Made by a program: the position numbers and the translations under genes | Source of the DNA: Pirellulaceae bacterium | Lineage (GTDB): Bacteria > Planctomycetota > Planctomycetia > Pirellulales > Pirellulaceae | DNA: 64,000 nucleotides | Assembly: GCA_022448315.1 (NCBI GenBank) | Contig: JAKVCA010000015.1 | Coordinates: 118,837 to 182,836, forward strand | Direction of reading: 5' to 3' | Shown here: in pieces, positions 26,622-35,622 of the stretch | How positions within the stretch are numbered: the stretch's first letter is position 1 | Layout: every line of letters begins with the position of its first letter | The notes under the pieces: generated by a model | What the model was told of the DNA's origin: nothing | Seen by the model: the letters and a program-made list of their open reading frames with translations, nothing else | Database searches by the model: none

Positions 26622-26653
26622 ACACAATGTTCACCGAACACAATGTTCACCGG
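26622..26653 (+). repeat. Tandem direct repeat of 16 bp
   Basis: ACACAATGTTCACCGA and ACACAATGTTCACCGG stand head to tail, differing only in the last base, 56-87 bases upstream of the secreted-protein start at 26709. The spacing is one and a half helical turns. It is a candidate regulator-binding site. Confidence 0.85.
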
Positions 26654-26708
26654 AAGTTTGCCGTTTTTTTAAGAATCTCAATCAGACCCTTTATGGAGCA
26701 TCGATTTC

Positions 26709-27821
26709 ATGACACTCAGGCGAACACTTGCTTTCGTGGCGCTCGCTCTCGTCGCGTATGCCGGCATGAACAGACCGTTGGTTGCAAAGGATGGTTTTGG
26801 CCTCGAAGCAGGCGCGGTTACCTTGAAGTCTGCTGGACCTTTGGCATTCGGGCCTCCGGGTATTCTCTTTGTGGCCGATCCTCTCGCTGCGACCGTCTAC
26901 GCGATTGACACCGGGGATCGAAAGGGCGAACCGGACGCTGTCGCAATGGACATTGATAACATTGATGCCAAGTTGGCGGGCATGTTGGGCATTAAAAAGT
27001 CCGAGGTCAATATTGTGGACCTTGCGGTGAATCCGGCATCTGGCGCCACCTACCTTTCGGTCAGTCGAGGCCGGGGCCCTCAGGCCGAAGCCGTTTTGAC
27101 ACAAATTCTCCCAACCGGTGAAGTCGAAGTTTTAGATCTCGAAAACGTGACGATGGCAAAGTCTCAAATTCCAAATCCTCCTGACGCGACGGCCAAAGAT
27201 CGGCGTGGTGCACCCCTGCGGACCATGAGCGTCACGGATCTGGCCTTTTTGAACAGTCAGGTTGTGGTTGCGGGATTATCGAACGAAGAGTTTGCATCGA
27301 ATCTGCGTTCGATTCCTTTTCCTTTTGAAAAGTCGGCAGCTGGAACCAGTGTTGAAATTTTTCATGGTGCCCATGGTCGTTATGAAACCAATTCACCCGT
27401 GCGAACGTTGGCGCCCATCACCATTCAAGGCGAAGCGTTTGTTGTGGCAGCTTACACCTGCACACCGTTGGTCAAGTTTCCTCTTTCTAAGCTCCAGTCG
27501 GGCGAAAAAGTTCGAGGGGTCACGGTTGCCGAACTGGGAAATCGAAACAGGCCGCTCGATATGGTGGTTTATGAGCGGGACGACAAGGAATTTATTCTGA
27601 TGGCGAACTCCGCGCGTGGGGTCATGAAGATTTCCACGGAAGATATTGAGAGGGCCGAGGGAATTGAAGAGCGAATCCAGGGCACTGCTGGGCAACCCTA
27701 CGAAACGGTTGACGGCTTGAACGGCGTTGTCCAACTAGACCGGTTGAATCAGGCATCGGCCGTGATTCTTATGCAATCGGAGGATGGAGCTCGCCACTTG
27801 AAGACCATCGCATTGCCGTAA
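26709..27821 (+). CDS. Secreted protein of unknown function (beta-propeller-like)
   Basis: A 370-residue protein with an N-terminal signal peptide (LRRTLAFVALALVAYAGM) and a soluble rest with repeated strand-turn units such as GPPGILFVADPLAATVYAID and NIVDLAVNPASGATYLSVS. These resemble a beta-propeller but match no family I recognise. The predicted location is periplasmic. No enzyme motif is visible. A tandem 16-bp repeat lies upstream and a hairpin lies downstream. I assign no function. Confidence 0.7.
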   Translation: MTLRRTLAFVALALVAYAGMNRPLVAKDGFGLEAGAVTLKSAGPLAFGPPGILFVADPLAATVYAIDTGDRKGEPDAVAMDIDNIDAKLAGMLGIKKSEVNIVDLAVNPASGATYLSVSRGRGPQAEAVLTQILPTGEVEVLDLENVTMAKSQIPNPPDATAKDRRGAPLRTMSVTDLAFLNSQVVVAGLSNEEFASNLRSIPFPFEKSAAGTSVEIFHGAHGRYETNSPVRTLAPITIQGEAFVVAAYTCTPLVKFPLSKLQSGEKVRGVTVAELGNRNRPLDMVVYERDDKEFILMANSARGVMKISTEDIERAEGIEERIQGTAGQPYETVDGLNGVVQLDRLNQASAVILMQSEDGARHLKTIALP

Positions 27822-27848
27822 GCACCATTCGAAATTCAGATCAACCAC

Positions 27849-27878
27849 GAGCCGCTGGTCCCACCGGGCGAGCGGCTC
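27849..27878 (+). terminator. Possible terminator hairpin after the secreted-protein gene
   Basis: GAGCCGCT and AGCGGCTC form an 8-bp perfect stem with a 14-base loop, 28 bases after the stop codon at 27819-27821. It is followed by CTCTTC rather than a clean T-run, so it is a weak intrinsic terminator or an RNA-end hairpin. Confidence 0.45.
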
Positions 27879-27959
27879 TCTTCATAAGATTCGACATGCA
27901 AGTGATCGGACGTGTGTGGGCGATGCATCGTCCGGGAACGGCTTGCTCTCGAGAATGTG

Positions 27960-29435
27960 TCAGGCGAGCAGTTCGTTGACCACTCTGCCATGGACGTCTG
28001 TCAGGCGGAAATCTCGACCCTGGAAAAAGTAGGTCAGTTTTTCATGATCGAACCCCAGTAGATGCATCATCGTTGCTTGAAGATCATGGACATGTACTGG
28101 ATTCTCCGCAACCGAGAAGCCGAGTTCATCACCTGAACCGTAAGTGACGCCACCTTTGACGCCTCCTCCTGCCATAAACAGGGTGTAACAGTCGGGGTAG
28201 TGATCCCGCCCCAGGATTTCGCCCTTCGAAGTCCGACCTTCACGAAATGGCGTCCGACCAAATTCGCCTGACCAGACAATCAAGGTGTCTTCAAACAGTC
28301 CCCGCTCCTTCAAGTCCTTAATCAAGGCGGAGACACCACGATCCATGGGCTGGCAACGCTTGGTGAGTCCGTCGCGGATGTCCTCTCCGGGGTTGGTGCC
28401 ATGAAAATCCCACCCCCAATCGAACAATTGGACATACCGAACTCCCTGTTCTACAAGGCGTCGAGCAAGCAGACAGTTGTTTCCAAAACTGGCGTCTCCC
28501 GGTTTAGCGCCGTACATCTCAAGTGTTTGCTGTGACTCCCGGGTAATGTCCATGACTTCAGGGACGCTCATCTGCATCCGGTACGCAAGTTCGTACTGGG
28601 AAATACGAGTCTGTGTCTCCGGATGCTTCATTTTTTCATATTGGAGCTGGTTCAGTGACTGAATGGCGTCGAGGCTCAATCGTCGCATGGATCGATCCAT
28701 GCCGGCCGGGTCAGACGCGTAGAGGACAGGATCTCCCTTGGATCTGCACTGGACTCCTTGAAAGATGCTGGGCAAGAAACCGCTTCCCCAAGCGCTTTTG
28801 CCTGCACTCGGATTGGTCCCACCTGAGATGAGGACGACAAAGCCGGGGAGGTCTTGGTTTTCACTCCCCAATCCGTACGTGACCCACGAGCCGATTGAAG
28901 GTCGCCCCATGCGTGGTGAGCCGGTATACAAAAGCATTTGTGCGGGCGCATGGTTGAATTGCTCGGTGTACATCGATTTGACAAAGCAAAGGTCGTCGGC
29001 GTGTTCCGATAGCATCGGGACCGCATCTGAAAACCAAGCTCCGCTTTCTCCATGCTGTTGGAATTTGTGGGGGGTACCCAACAAGGTCGGTCGATTGCTG
29101 GTAAACGCGAATTGCTTGCCCTCATAGAATTCCGCGGGACAATCTTCACCAGTTCGAGATTCCAGCGTGGGCTTGTAATCGAAGAGATCCAGATGAGGAG
29201 GAGAGCCCGCCATATGCAGGTAAATCACGTTCTTTGCTTTACCCGGAAAGTGTGGCGTTTTGGGTACTAGCGGGCCGGGTGCTTCCTTGGTCTCGCCGGC
29301 TGACGCACGTCCGAGTCCCAGATCTGCCAGGGCAAGGCTTCCCAATCCCAACGTGCCGCTCTGAAGGAATTGGCGGCGTGTTGCCATCGCTAGAGGATGT
29401 CGATCAAATTGATTTTGTATGCGTTTTTCAGTCAT
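27960..29435 (-). CDS. DUF1501 secreted protein (sulfatase-like fold)
   Basis: A 491-residue protein with a twin-arginine-like signal (TRRQFLQSGTLGLGSLALADLGLG), consistent with Tat export. The alkaline phosphatase/sulfatase-type core of DUF1501 is recognisable: AKNVIYLHMAGSPPHLDLFDY near residue 70, IVWSGEFGRTPFREGRTSKG near 385, and GRDHYPDCYTLFMAGGG. The protein is common and often multicopy in planctomycetes, where it neighbours a DUF1553 cytochrome-like protein. That partner is upstream here (127 bases apart), so the two probably form one operon. Family function is not established; it is thought to act in the periplasm on a complex substrate. Confidence 0.92.
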   Translation of the reverse strand: MTEKRIQNQFDRHPLAMATRRQFLQSGTLGLGSLALADLGLGRASAGETKEAPGPLVPKTPHFPGKAKNVIYLHMAGSPPHLDLFDYKPTLESRTGEDCPAEFYEGKQFAFTSNRPTLLGTPHKFQQHGESGAWFSDAVPMLSEHADDLCFVKSMYTEQFNHAPAQMLLYTGSPRMGRPSIGSWVTYGLGSENQDLPGFVVLISGGTNPSAGKSAWGSGFLPSIFQGVQCRSKGDPVLYASDPAGMDRSMRRLSLDAIQSLNQLQYEKMKHPETQTRISQYELAYRMQMSVPEVMDITRESQQTLEMYGAKPGDASFGNNCLLARRLVEQGVRYVQLFDWGWDFHGTNPGEDIRDGLTKRCQPMDRGVSALIKDLKERGLFEDTLIVWSGEFGRTPFREGRTSKGEILGRDHYPDCYTLFMAGGGVKGGVTYGSGDELGFSVAENPVHVHDLQATMMHLLGFDHEKLTYFFQGRDFRLTDVHGRVVNELLA

Positions 29436-29562
29436 GACTCGGGTCCATGTCTGTTGGGGGTGTCCAGGTTGTGGGAGGCATCGACGTTTGTTCGAGTTGC
29501 AGCTTCACACTGATCGTACAACGCGTTTAACATCAATTTTAAAGTCCAAACTCGGTTTTGGA

Positions 29563-32469
29563 TCAGGGTCTCGACAACGTCTCGTCCAGATTCAAAACCA
29601 CATTGGCGAGCACGGTCCACGCCGCGTATTGAGTTTGATCCGCTTCGGCGTTCAATGGCCCAAGTGGTGTTTCCGCAAGTTGTCGAGCATCTTCAGGTGA
29701 GGCACTCAAGGCATCTTTTGCTTCAGCAAGGGTGTTCATCAAAACGGTGACTTCGTTGCCCTCCGGTTCGCGAGACAGGACAAGCCAGAAAAGTTTTCGA
29801 AGTGCAGTATTTTCGTCACCGTCAGAATCACGCAAGACTTTTCGAGCGAGCCCCTGCGAGGCCTCAATAAAAACTGGGTCATTCAAAGTGACAAGCGCTT
29901 GCAGCGGAGTGTTGGTGCGAATGCGGCGAATTGTGCAGACCTCTCGACTGGTCGCGTCGAAGGTCGTCATCGAAGGGTAGGGTGCTGTACGACGCCACGA
30001 GGTATAGAGGCCTCGCCGAAAACGATCCTGTCCAGGACTGGGTTGCCAGTCCGTGGAACCACCGAAGGCAGCGCGAATGCCGAGGTTCGGGCGAGGAGGC
30101 TTGACCGATGGGCCGTGCATCTTTTGACTCAGTAGCCCCGCCGTGGCCAAAGCTTGATCGCGAATGGTCTCTGCCGACAAGCGGAATCGCGGACCCCGAC
30201 CCAGCAGTTGGTTATAGGGGTCCTGCTCCAGTTTGGCCTGCGTAACGTGAGAGGATTGCTGATAAGTTGCGCTCAAAACCATATCGCGCAACAAGGATTT
30301 CACGCCCCACTCGCGATTGGAGAAGTCCGAAGCGATGAGGTCAAGCAATCGTTGGTTTGAAGGCCCGGAACCCTGAGTCCCAAAATCTTCGCTGGTTTCG
30401 ACAATCCCAACCCCGAAGAGGTTTTCCCAAAATCGATTCGCAATGACGCGAGCCGTGAGGGGGTTGCCCGGTGCAACGAGCCATTTCGCAAGGTCAAGAC
30501 GATTGAGTGCGGTTGTCTTCGGGGCGTCATGGAAAGCCGAGGGGAGACCCGGCGATACGGCGTCACCTCGCGTTCGAAAGTTGCCACGAAGATGAATAAA
30601 GGTGTCTCTTTGTTTTTCCTCCGGCAATTGACGCATGATGGGAGTCGTAATGTCTTCTCTAAGATTTTTGAACTTTTCCTGCAGTTGTGCCAGACGTTGC
30701 GCATCGCCTGAGGGATTTGCGTCTGGACTTAACAGGTAAGCCTCAATCTCTTTGAGCGAGGCGTCCGTCCGTTCGCTCCAAGTTGCTGGAAGTGAAATTG
30801 CCAACGAGGGTTTGGGTGCTTCCTCAAAGCGACCTGCCCACAGGGGCTGCCGTTCGTTATCGAGAAGTAAAACCCGGAACGGCTTCAGTCTTGCACCGAT
30901 GTCTGGTGTGTCGTTTCGGTTCCAGATCATGATCCGATCAATCGCGTGCTCGCTCCCCAGATCGACCTCCCACCAAGGGTTGTTTTCCCGGTCGGTATGC
31001 GTCGTCGACTTCGCCTCGGAATAGTGCCCATTCGTATTCCCATCGATTGCGAGTGAAGCGGGGCCCTCATAGGCTGTCGTTGACTGGTTGGCTTTGCCCT
31101 TCAAGGCAACATTCGCATCCCCTGCAAAGGCCTGAACTTCAGCCAAAGATAAAAATGTCTGATTGGCCAGAAGCTGGATTCGGATGTAGCGGCTTAAAAG
31201 CTTTTCATCTGCGGGTCTGGTGGGGATCTCGGGCATTGGCATCGGGTCCGCAGCCAGTTTCTGCTCCAGTGCTTTGATCTGCTGTTGAGCCTGTTGTCTC
31301 TCCTGAAGCCGACGGTTACTGAAGCTTGAATAGACAGGAATTTCTTGGGGATGGTCGCGGTCCTCGGTCTGGTTCAGGATTGCAAAGAAGCGATAGTACT
31401 CTTCCTGCGTGATCGGGTCGTATTTGTGGGTGTGGCATTGAGCACATCCCATGGTCATCCCCATCCAGACCTGCATGGTGGTGTTGACCCGATCGACAAC
31501 GGCCGCGACACGAAACTCCTCATCGTCTGTGCCGCCTTCGCTGTTCGTCATGGTATTGCGATGAAATGCCGTGGCGATCAACTGGTTCTCGGTGGGGTCA
31601 TTCAGCATGTCTCCCGCAATCTGTTGAACCGTGAATTCATCGAAAGGCATGTCCGAGTTCAAGGCTTCGATCACCCAGTCACGATATCGCCAGATGGTTC
31701 TCGGCGAATCTTGCGCATAACCCTGACTGTCGGCATACCTTGCGAGATCCAGCCAGACTGCGGCCCAGCGTTCACCAAACGCCGGTGACGCAAGGATCTC
31801 GTCAACGTACCGCTGTAAAGCGTCCGGTCTTGGATCGCTGACCAGCTCCTGGACTCGATCGGGGTTGGGGGGAATCCCGATCAGATCTAGAGAAATTCTT
31901 CGCGCCAACGTCGCAAGTTTCGCTCGAGGATTGGGGGCAAGTTCCGCTTTGTGAAGCGACTCCAATACGAGGCGATCCAAGCTCTTGGTTGACCATTGCT
32001 GAGGATCTTCAGTCGGAATGGCCGGTCGCTTCGGTGGGACAAACGACCAGTGGGTGTCGTAAACCGCTCCAGCATCAATCCATGCCCGGAGGAGTGAAAT
32101 CTCCTCTTCAGAAAGGGGTTCACCTGCGTCTTCAGGAGGCATCCGGTAACCGGTTTCGCGGCTCTGAACTCGATGCAGAATTTCGCTTTCTTTTGAATTT
32201 CCCGCAATGATGGCGTGGTCTCCGCTCTCCAAGAGCGCGAGGGCGCCCGTTTGAGTATCGAGCCGCAGTCCCGCTTCGCGTGTTTCCGGATCAGGGCCGT
32301 GGCAATTGAAGCATCGCGATGCCAGTAGTGGACGGATTCGCCCTGAAAAATCCAAGTCGCCCTCGAGGGCCACCGCCCCTATGGGGCTCATGCAGACGAG
32401 CATGAACGCAATGGCGATCGACATTCGTTCGAGTTGGGGACGGGGTGGGGGTGAGGTTTTCGGCATCAA
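29563..32469 (-). CDS. PSCyt1/DUF1549/DUF1553 cytochrome-like protein with F5/8 type C domain
   Basis: A 968-residue secreted protein of the planctomycete PSCyt1-DUF1549-DUF1553 type. A signal peptide is followed by the haem-type motif C-F-N-C-H (in SRCFNCHGPDP, near residue 53). DUF1549 follows, with CAQCHTHKYDP near residue 340 as a second CxxCH motif. A discoidin-like (F5/8 type C) stretch (residues about 430-570: IRIQLLANQTFLSLAEVQAF and WWEVDLGSEHAIDRIMIWNR) is inserted before DUF1553 (ANRFWENLFGVGIVETSEDF). The inserted domain may bind carbohydrate. The protein sits 127 bases upstream of the DUF1501 gene. Role: probably electron transfer or oxidative sugar/protein processing at the cell surface; not proven. 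Confidence 0.9.
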   Translation of the reverse strand: MMPKTSPPPRPQLERMSIAIAFMLVCMSPIGAVALEGDLDFSGRIRPLLASRCFNCHGPDPETREAGLRLDTQTGALALLESGDHAIIAGNSKESEILHRVQSRETGYRMPPEDAGEPLSEEEISLLRAWIDAGAVYDTHWSFVPPKRPAIPTEDPQQWSTKSLDRLVLESLHKAELAPNPRAKLATLARRISLDLIGIPPNPDRVQELVSDPRPDALQRYVDEILASPAFGERWAAVWLDLARYADSQGYAQDSPRTIWRYRDWVIEALNSDMPFDEFTVQQIAGDMLNDPTENQLIATAFHRNTMTNSEGGTDDEEFRVAAVVDRVNTTMQVWMGMTMGCAQCHTHKYDPITQEEYYRFFAILNQTEDRDHPQEIPVYSSFSNRRLQERQQAQQQIKALEQKLAADPMPMPEIPTRPADEKLLSRYIRIQLLANQTFLSLAEVQAFAGDANVALKGKANQSTTAYEGPASLAIDGNTNGHYSEAKSTTHTDRENNPWWEVDLGSEHAIDRIMIWNRNDTPDIGARLKPFRVLLLDNERQPLWAGRFEEAPKPSLAISLPATWSERTDASLKEIEAYLLSPDANPSGDAQRLAQLQEKFKNLREDITTPIMRQLPEEKQRDTFIHLRGNFRTRGDAVSPGLPSAFHDAPKTTALNRLDLAKWLVAPGNPLTARVIANRFWENLFGVGIVETSEDFGTQGSGPSNQRLLDLIASDFSNREWGVKSLLRDMVLSATYQQSSHVTQAKLEQDPYNQLLGRGPRFRLSAETIRDQALATAGLLSQKMHGPSVKPPRPNLGIRAAFGGSTDWQPSPGQDRFRRGLYTSWRRTAPYPSMTTFDATSREVCTIRRIRTNTPLQALVTLNDPVFIEASQGLARKVLRDSDGDENTALRKLFWLVLSREPEGNEVTVLMNTLAEAKDALSASPEDARQLAETPLGPLNAEADQTQYAAWTVLANVVLNLDETLSRP

Positions 32470-32806
32470 GGAGAACCTTCTTCAAAATTCCAAGGCTGCG
32501 GCGAGGCGAGGTCACAAGCATGAAGACCGACATGATCAGCGACCATACAGTATAGCCGCTTCGGTTTCGTCGAAAAAACAAACGGCAACAAATTGAAAAC
32601 CAATTTTGAAATCGACGCGCTGCGGATTGAGAACCGCATTTTGATCAGGGCGATCAACCCTTCATCGAGGAGGGACGGAGGTCACGTCTCGAGACGGACA
32701 GAAAATACGGGGAAAGCCGACCGAAAGGGCTGCGGCCAACGAAGCTTGGCCCCATGATTATTGGGTGGAACCCAAACCGTGTTTCGAGGCGGTCGAAGGC
32801 TCCGGA
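32470..32806. other. Intergenic region, 337 bases
   Basis: No gene is seen. A 6-bp hairpin, GGCCAA-CGAAGC-TTGGCC, lies at 32734-32751, 55 bases downstream (in minus direction) of the GT9 gene. There is no T-run, so it is only a weak terminator candidate. Confidence 0.5.
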
Positions 32807-33865
32807 TTAGGCGGCTCGGAAAGTGTCGCTTCGGCTTAGAAGCTGATCCGCGGCTTTGGTAACCAATTCTGGTCTGAGGGCCAGCATGGCATCATTGTTG
32901 GCACGGCGTCGTTGCTTGGCCGATCCCTCCTGATAGGCGGCTTGGAGATTCACGCAATGGTCTCCGTAAGCGCCGCACAAGTCGGGCTGAGTCGCTCCAT
33001 AGAGACCGATGCAAGCTGCTCCGGTTGCTGCCGCAATGTGTAAAGGGCCCGTATCTCCACTGATGAATAAACGGCTCTCTGAGGCCAGGGCAGCCAATTG
33101 CTGCAGGTTCGTTGGAGGCGCCATCAGAATATCTTGCGAAGCCTGATCGACGATCGCCGCTGCCGCACGTCGTTCCTCATCGCCTGCCCAGAGGATCAAG
33201 GATGGGATTCCATGCCGCGCTGAGAGGTGGTCAGCAACTTTGGCAAACCGCTCAAGGTCCCATTGTTTGGAATTCCAGGTCGCACCGGGGTTTACCAGAG
33301 CATAGTTGCCTTGAAGACCGTGCTCGTTAACAAAAGATCTTGAGGCTTCAAATGCTTCCTCTGCGATGGGCAGTCGGAACTCCACCCTCGGATTTCGGAT
33401 ACCAAAACCGCGCAGAAGTTCTAACGAACGGAGAGTGATGTGTTTTGACTGCGGATGAACTTTTTCATTGTTCAATAGGAGGGCCAGTTCGCGGCCCCAC
33501 GGTTTCGCAAACCCGATTCTTCGCTTCGAACCCGATAGCCAACCCAGCGCGCTACTTTTTGTGAGGCTTTGCGGGTCGATGACCAAGTCGAAACAATACT
33601 CTCTAAGTTGACGCCTCATTTCTTTGATGAGGCCTGGTGATTTTACCCAGCCTTTGGGGATTCGAATCGTTTCGTCCAGCGCATCGTGGTCGTCCAATAG
33701 CTGGTGCGAAGGCGATTCAACTGCCCAGCAGATGTGAGCTTGGGGGAATGCTCGACGCAGCTCGCACAGGACCGGAAGCGTAAACACGCAATCACCGATA
33801 TGACTCAGTCGTGTGATGAGAATTCTCGGAGATGCGGGGTCGGATTTCTGTTTCGGTAGCGACAT
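32807..33865 (-). CDS. GT9 family glycosyltransferase (heptosyltransferase-like)
   Basis: A 352-residue protein of the ADP-heptose:LPS heptosyltransferase (GT9) family, which adds heptose or a related sugar to lipid A-core or an envelope glycan in the cytoplasm. The family start is clear: RILITRLSHIGDCVFTLPVL. Helices with the sequence LVIDPQSLTKSSALGWLSGS follow, and the C-terminal donor half has FISGDTGPLHIAAATGAACIGLYG, which is diagnostic. The length is typical. It stands between the DUF1553 gene and csrA with wide gaps, so the acceptor cannot be inferred from context. Confidence 0.9.
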   Translation of the reverse strand: MSLPKQKSDPASPRILITRLSHIGDCVFTLPVLCELRRAFPQAHICWAVESPSHQLLDDHDALDETIRIPKGWVKSPGLIKEMRRQLREYCFDLVIDPQSLTKSSALGWLSGSKRRIGFAKPWGRELALLLNNEKVHPQSKHITLRSLELLRGFGIRNPRVEFRLPIAEEAFEASRSFVNEHGLQGNYALVNPGATWNSKQWDLERFAKVADHLSARHGIPSLILWAGDEERRAAAAIVDQASQDILMAPPTNLQQLAALASESRLFISGDTGPLHIAAATGAACIGLYGATQPDLCGAYGDHCVNLQAAYQEGSAKQRRRANNDAMLALRPELVTKAADQLLSRSDTFRAA

Positions 33866-34450
33866 CCTTGTCTTCCTGTTTCCTGAATGCGGTGGCTTGA
33901 TCGACTTGATTGGCTTGATGGCTGACCGGGATCGAGCCGCGGCATGTGAGGCAAGGAATCAAAAGTAACCCAAGTGGCCCTGGCTTGAACGGAAGTCGAC
34001 TTCACCCCCGTGCTAGCAAAGAGAGGGTGCTCGACAAGTCCCCTTAGAATCTGCCCAGACGTGTTCTTAGCTCATGTCCAACGTTGGATTCAATACCACT
34101 CTCGGAATCGTTTGCCAGTCGCAGTACCGGTCGCAGTACCGGTCGCAGTGATAGCCGCAGTGATGGCCGCCTCAAGTCTCCAGTCATGCTCTCGCTTGCG
34201 TCGGGAATATGGCTGTCGAAATCGCGGGGCGATCCCGACAGCCGTGGGCCTTCCCGCTCACCACTCAATAAATGTTTTCCAAGGTCATTTTTGAGTCATC
34301 TGGAGAGTCCTCAGACACATGATTTCAGTGCCTAAAGGAGTGGAAAAGTCTTGAGCGTGAAACCGCTTTGCTACCCTCTGGGGGCCATGCGCTACGCGAT
34401 CGTTTGATTTGTGCCAGTGACTTTTCTTTCGCCGAAGAAGTCGTTCCTTT
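33866..34450. other. Intergenic region with short tandem repeats
   Basis: Upstream (in minus direction) of the GT9 gene and downstream of csrA. No gene is recognisable. A block of 12-bp tandem repeats lies at 34115-34174, and a CTTGAT-rich patch (GCTTGATCGACTTGAT followed by TGGCTTGATGG) lies near 33897. Confidence 0.5.
34115..34174. repeat. 12-bp tandem repeat, about 4.5 degenerating units
   Basis: Units read CCAGTCGCAGTA, CCGGTCGCAGTA, CCGGTCGCAGTG, ATAGCCGCAGTG and ATGGCCGC. Successive units differ by one to four bases, as expected for an expanding and decaying minisatellite. The block lies downstream of csrA in its reading direction. No protein is assigned to it. Confidence 0.85.
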
Positions 34451-34801
34451 TCAGCGGATCTTCCATCGATTCGAACTGGGGGTAAATCTGGGGTGATCAG
34501 GCAGTGGAGGTACCGATTTCCCCAACCGAAAGTCCGTTCTTGAATGCAAGGGTCCCGAGTCCGAAGCTTCCGTCTCTGTGCAATCATCAAACGACAATCG
34601 TTGCTGTTCCTGCGGAGGATGGGTGGGGTACTCCTCCGTTCCAGCGATGCCATACGGCTTGAGTTCACCTCGCATGATGGAGACATCGGGGGGTGCGGTG
34701 ATGCCGAGTCGGATCCCGTTACCTCTTACTTGGAGGATCTCGACGAGGATGCGCCCGTCAATCACGATGGAGTCGTTTTTTTTTCGAGTCAGAACAAGCA
34801 T
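34451..34801 (-). CDS. csrA: CsrA-like global RNA-binding regulator with C-terminal extension
   Basis: Post-transcriptional regulator that binds GGA motifs in mRNA leaders and blocks or promotes translation. Residues 1-50 match the CsrA core (MLVLTRKKNDSIVIDGRILV, then VRGNGIRLGITAPPDVSIMRGEL); R6 and the GxxIRLGI strand are conserved. CsrA is normally about 60-75 residues, while here about 65 polar residues follow (from EEYPTHPPQEQQRLSFDD onward), with no recognisable domain. The tail could be a disordered partner-binding region. The start ATG at 34801 has GGAGATG just upstream. Confidence 0.85.
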   Translation of the reverse strand: MLVLTRKKNDSIVIDGRILVEILQVRGNGIRLGITAPPDVSIMRGELKPYGIAGTEEYPTHPPQEQQRLSFDDCTETEASDSGPLHSRTDFRLGKSVPPLPDHPRFTPSSNRWKIR

Positions 34802-35622
34802 GGTTTCATCTCCGTGGATTATTCGTGGGTATTTAAAGTCTTTATGAGTTTGAGCTCATCAAGGTTCGAAAGTTTGATCGGCAGCTAAAGCTGGCAATTA
34901 CCGTACTACGACCCCGCTGGTTTTGATGGATCCCGTTGGTTTTGCTGATGTCATCCAAAGGCATGAAACCCAAGGGGCGACTGTCAAATTAAGTACCTTT
35001 CTTTGGCGATTAGCATTTCCTGTGTCATCCCGTGGAAACAATCGCGAACTACCCCGAAGGACACCTCGGGCAATTCAAGAACTCTCGCTTCCTTGAGCTT
35101 CCATCCAACTTTCAGGACCTCCTATCCTCGGGGCCGCGATCTGGCTGTTTGACCGGGCAGCTGTTTGATCGGGCCACTTTGTGACCGGGTGATCATTGAT
35201 CGACGTCTCGAACCACAGGTTTGATTTTGGCGAGGGGAGTGACACCTTTGGTCAAGCCGAGGGAACCGCTTCGGAGAATTTCCAAGTGCTAGCGTTTAAA
35301 GGCGTGAGTTAAGGCGCCTTCGACGGGTCAATTTGATGAGGTGACGTCAGGCTGGGGTAATTGCGAAGAGACTGAGGGTCCTGTCAGGAAGTGCTATCAG
35401 CTAAACCCGTTTGATTCTCCGAATTAGTCGTGATTTGGGCAATTTGCCGATTGGATAGGGTCGAAAAGAAATTGGGGAACTTCCAACGTCGGTGGTGTTG
35501 ATGGCGCCGGCTGGATTTCCAACGGCCGGTATTCGGTGTGCTTGTCTCCCGATTCCGAACTCCGGGCTAGGCCCCGCGGGGTGCCAATGGCTTAAGGAAG
35601 AATGATAGAAGAGGTTGGTCAT
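34802..35622. other. Long intergenic region (about 820 bases) between csrA and the DUF11-like gene
   Basis: No protein or RNA gene is seen. It holds the csrA promoter (minus) and the DUF11-like gene promoter (plus). Near-repeats occur: GCTGTTTGACCGGGCA (35144-35159) followed directly by GCTGTTTGATCGGGCC, and TGGTTTTGATGGATCCCGT followed by TGGTTTTGCTGATG near 34917. Confidence 0.5.
35144..35195. repeat. Degenerate 16-bp near-repeat, about three units
   Basis: GCTGTTTGACCGGGCA, GCTGTTTGATCGGGCC and a shortened ACTTTGTGACCGGGTG occur in tandem, each with GACCGGG or GATCGGG. This fits a decayed repeat or a multi-site regulator target. Confidence 0.5.

Noticed and set aside
34010-34335. Open frames in the 12-bp repeats reading RSTGRSTGRSDSR or VAVPVAVPVAV
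   Set aside because: They result only from the tandem repeat being free of stops in several frames.
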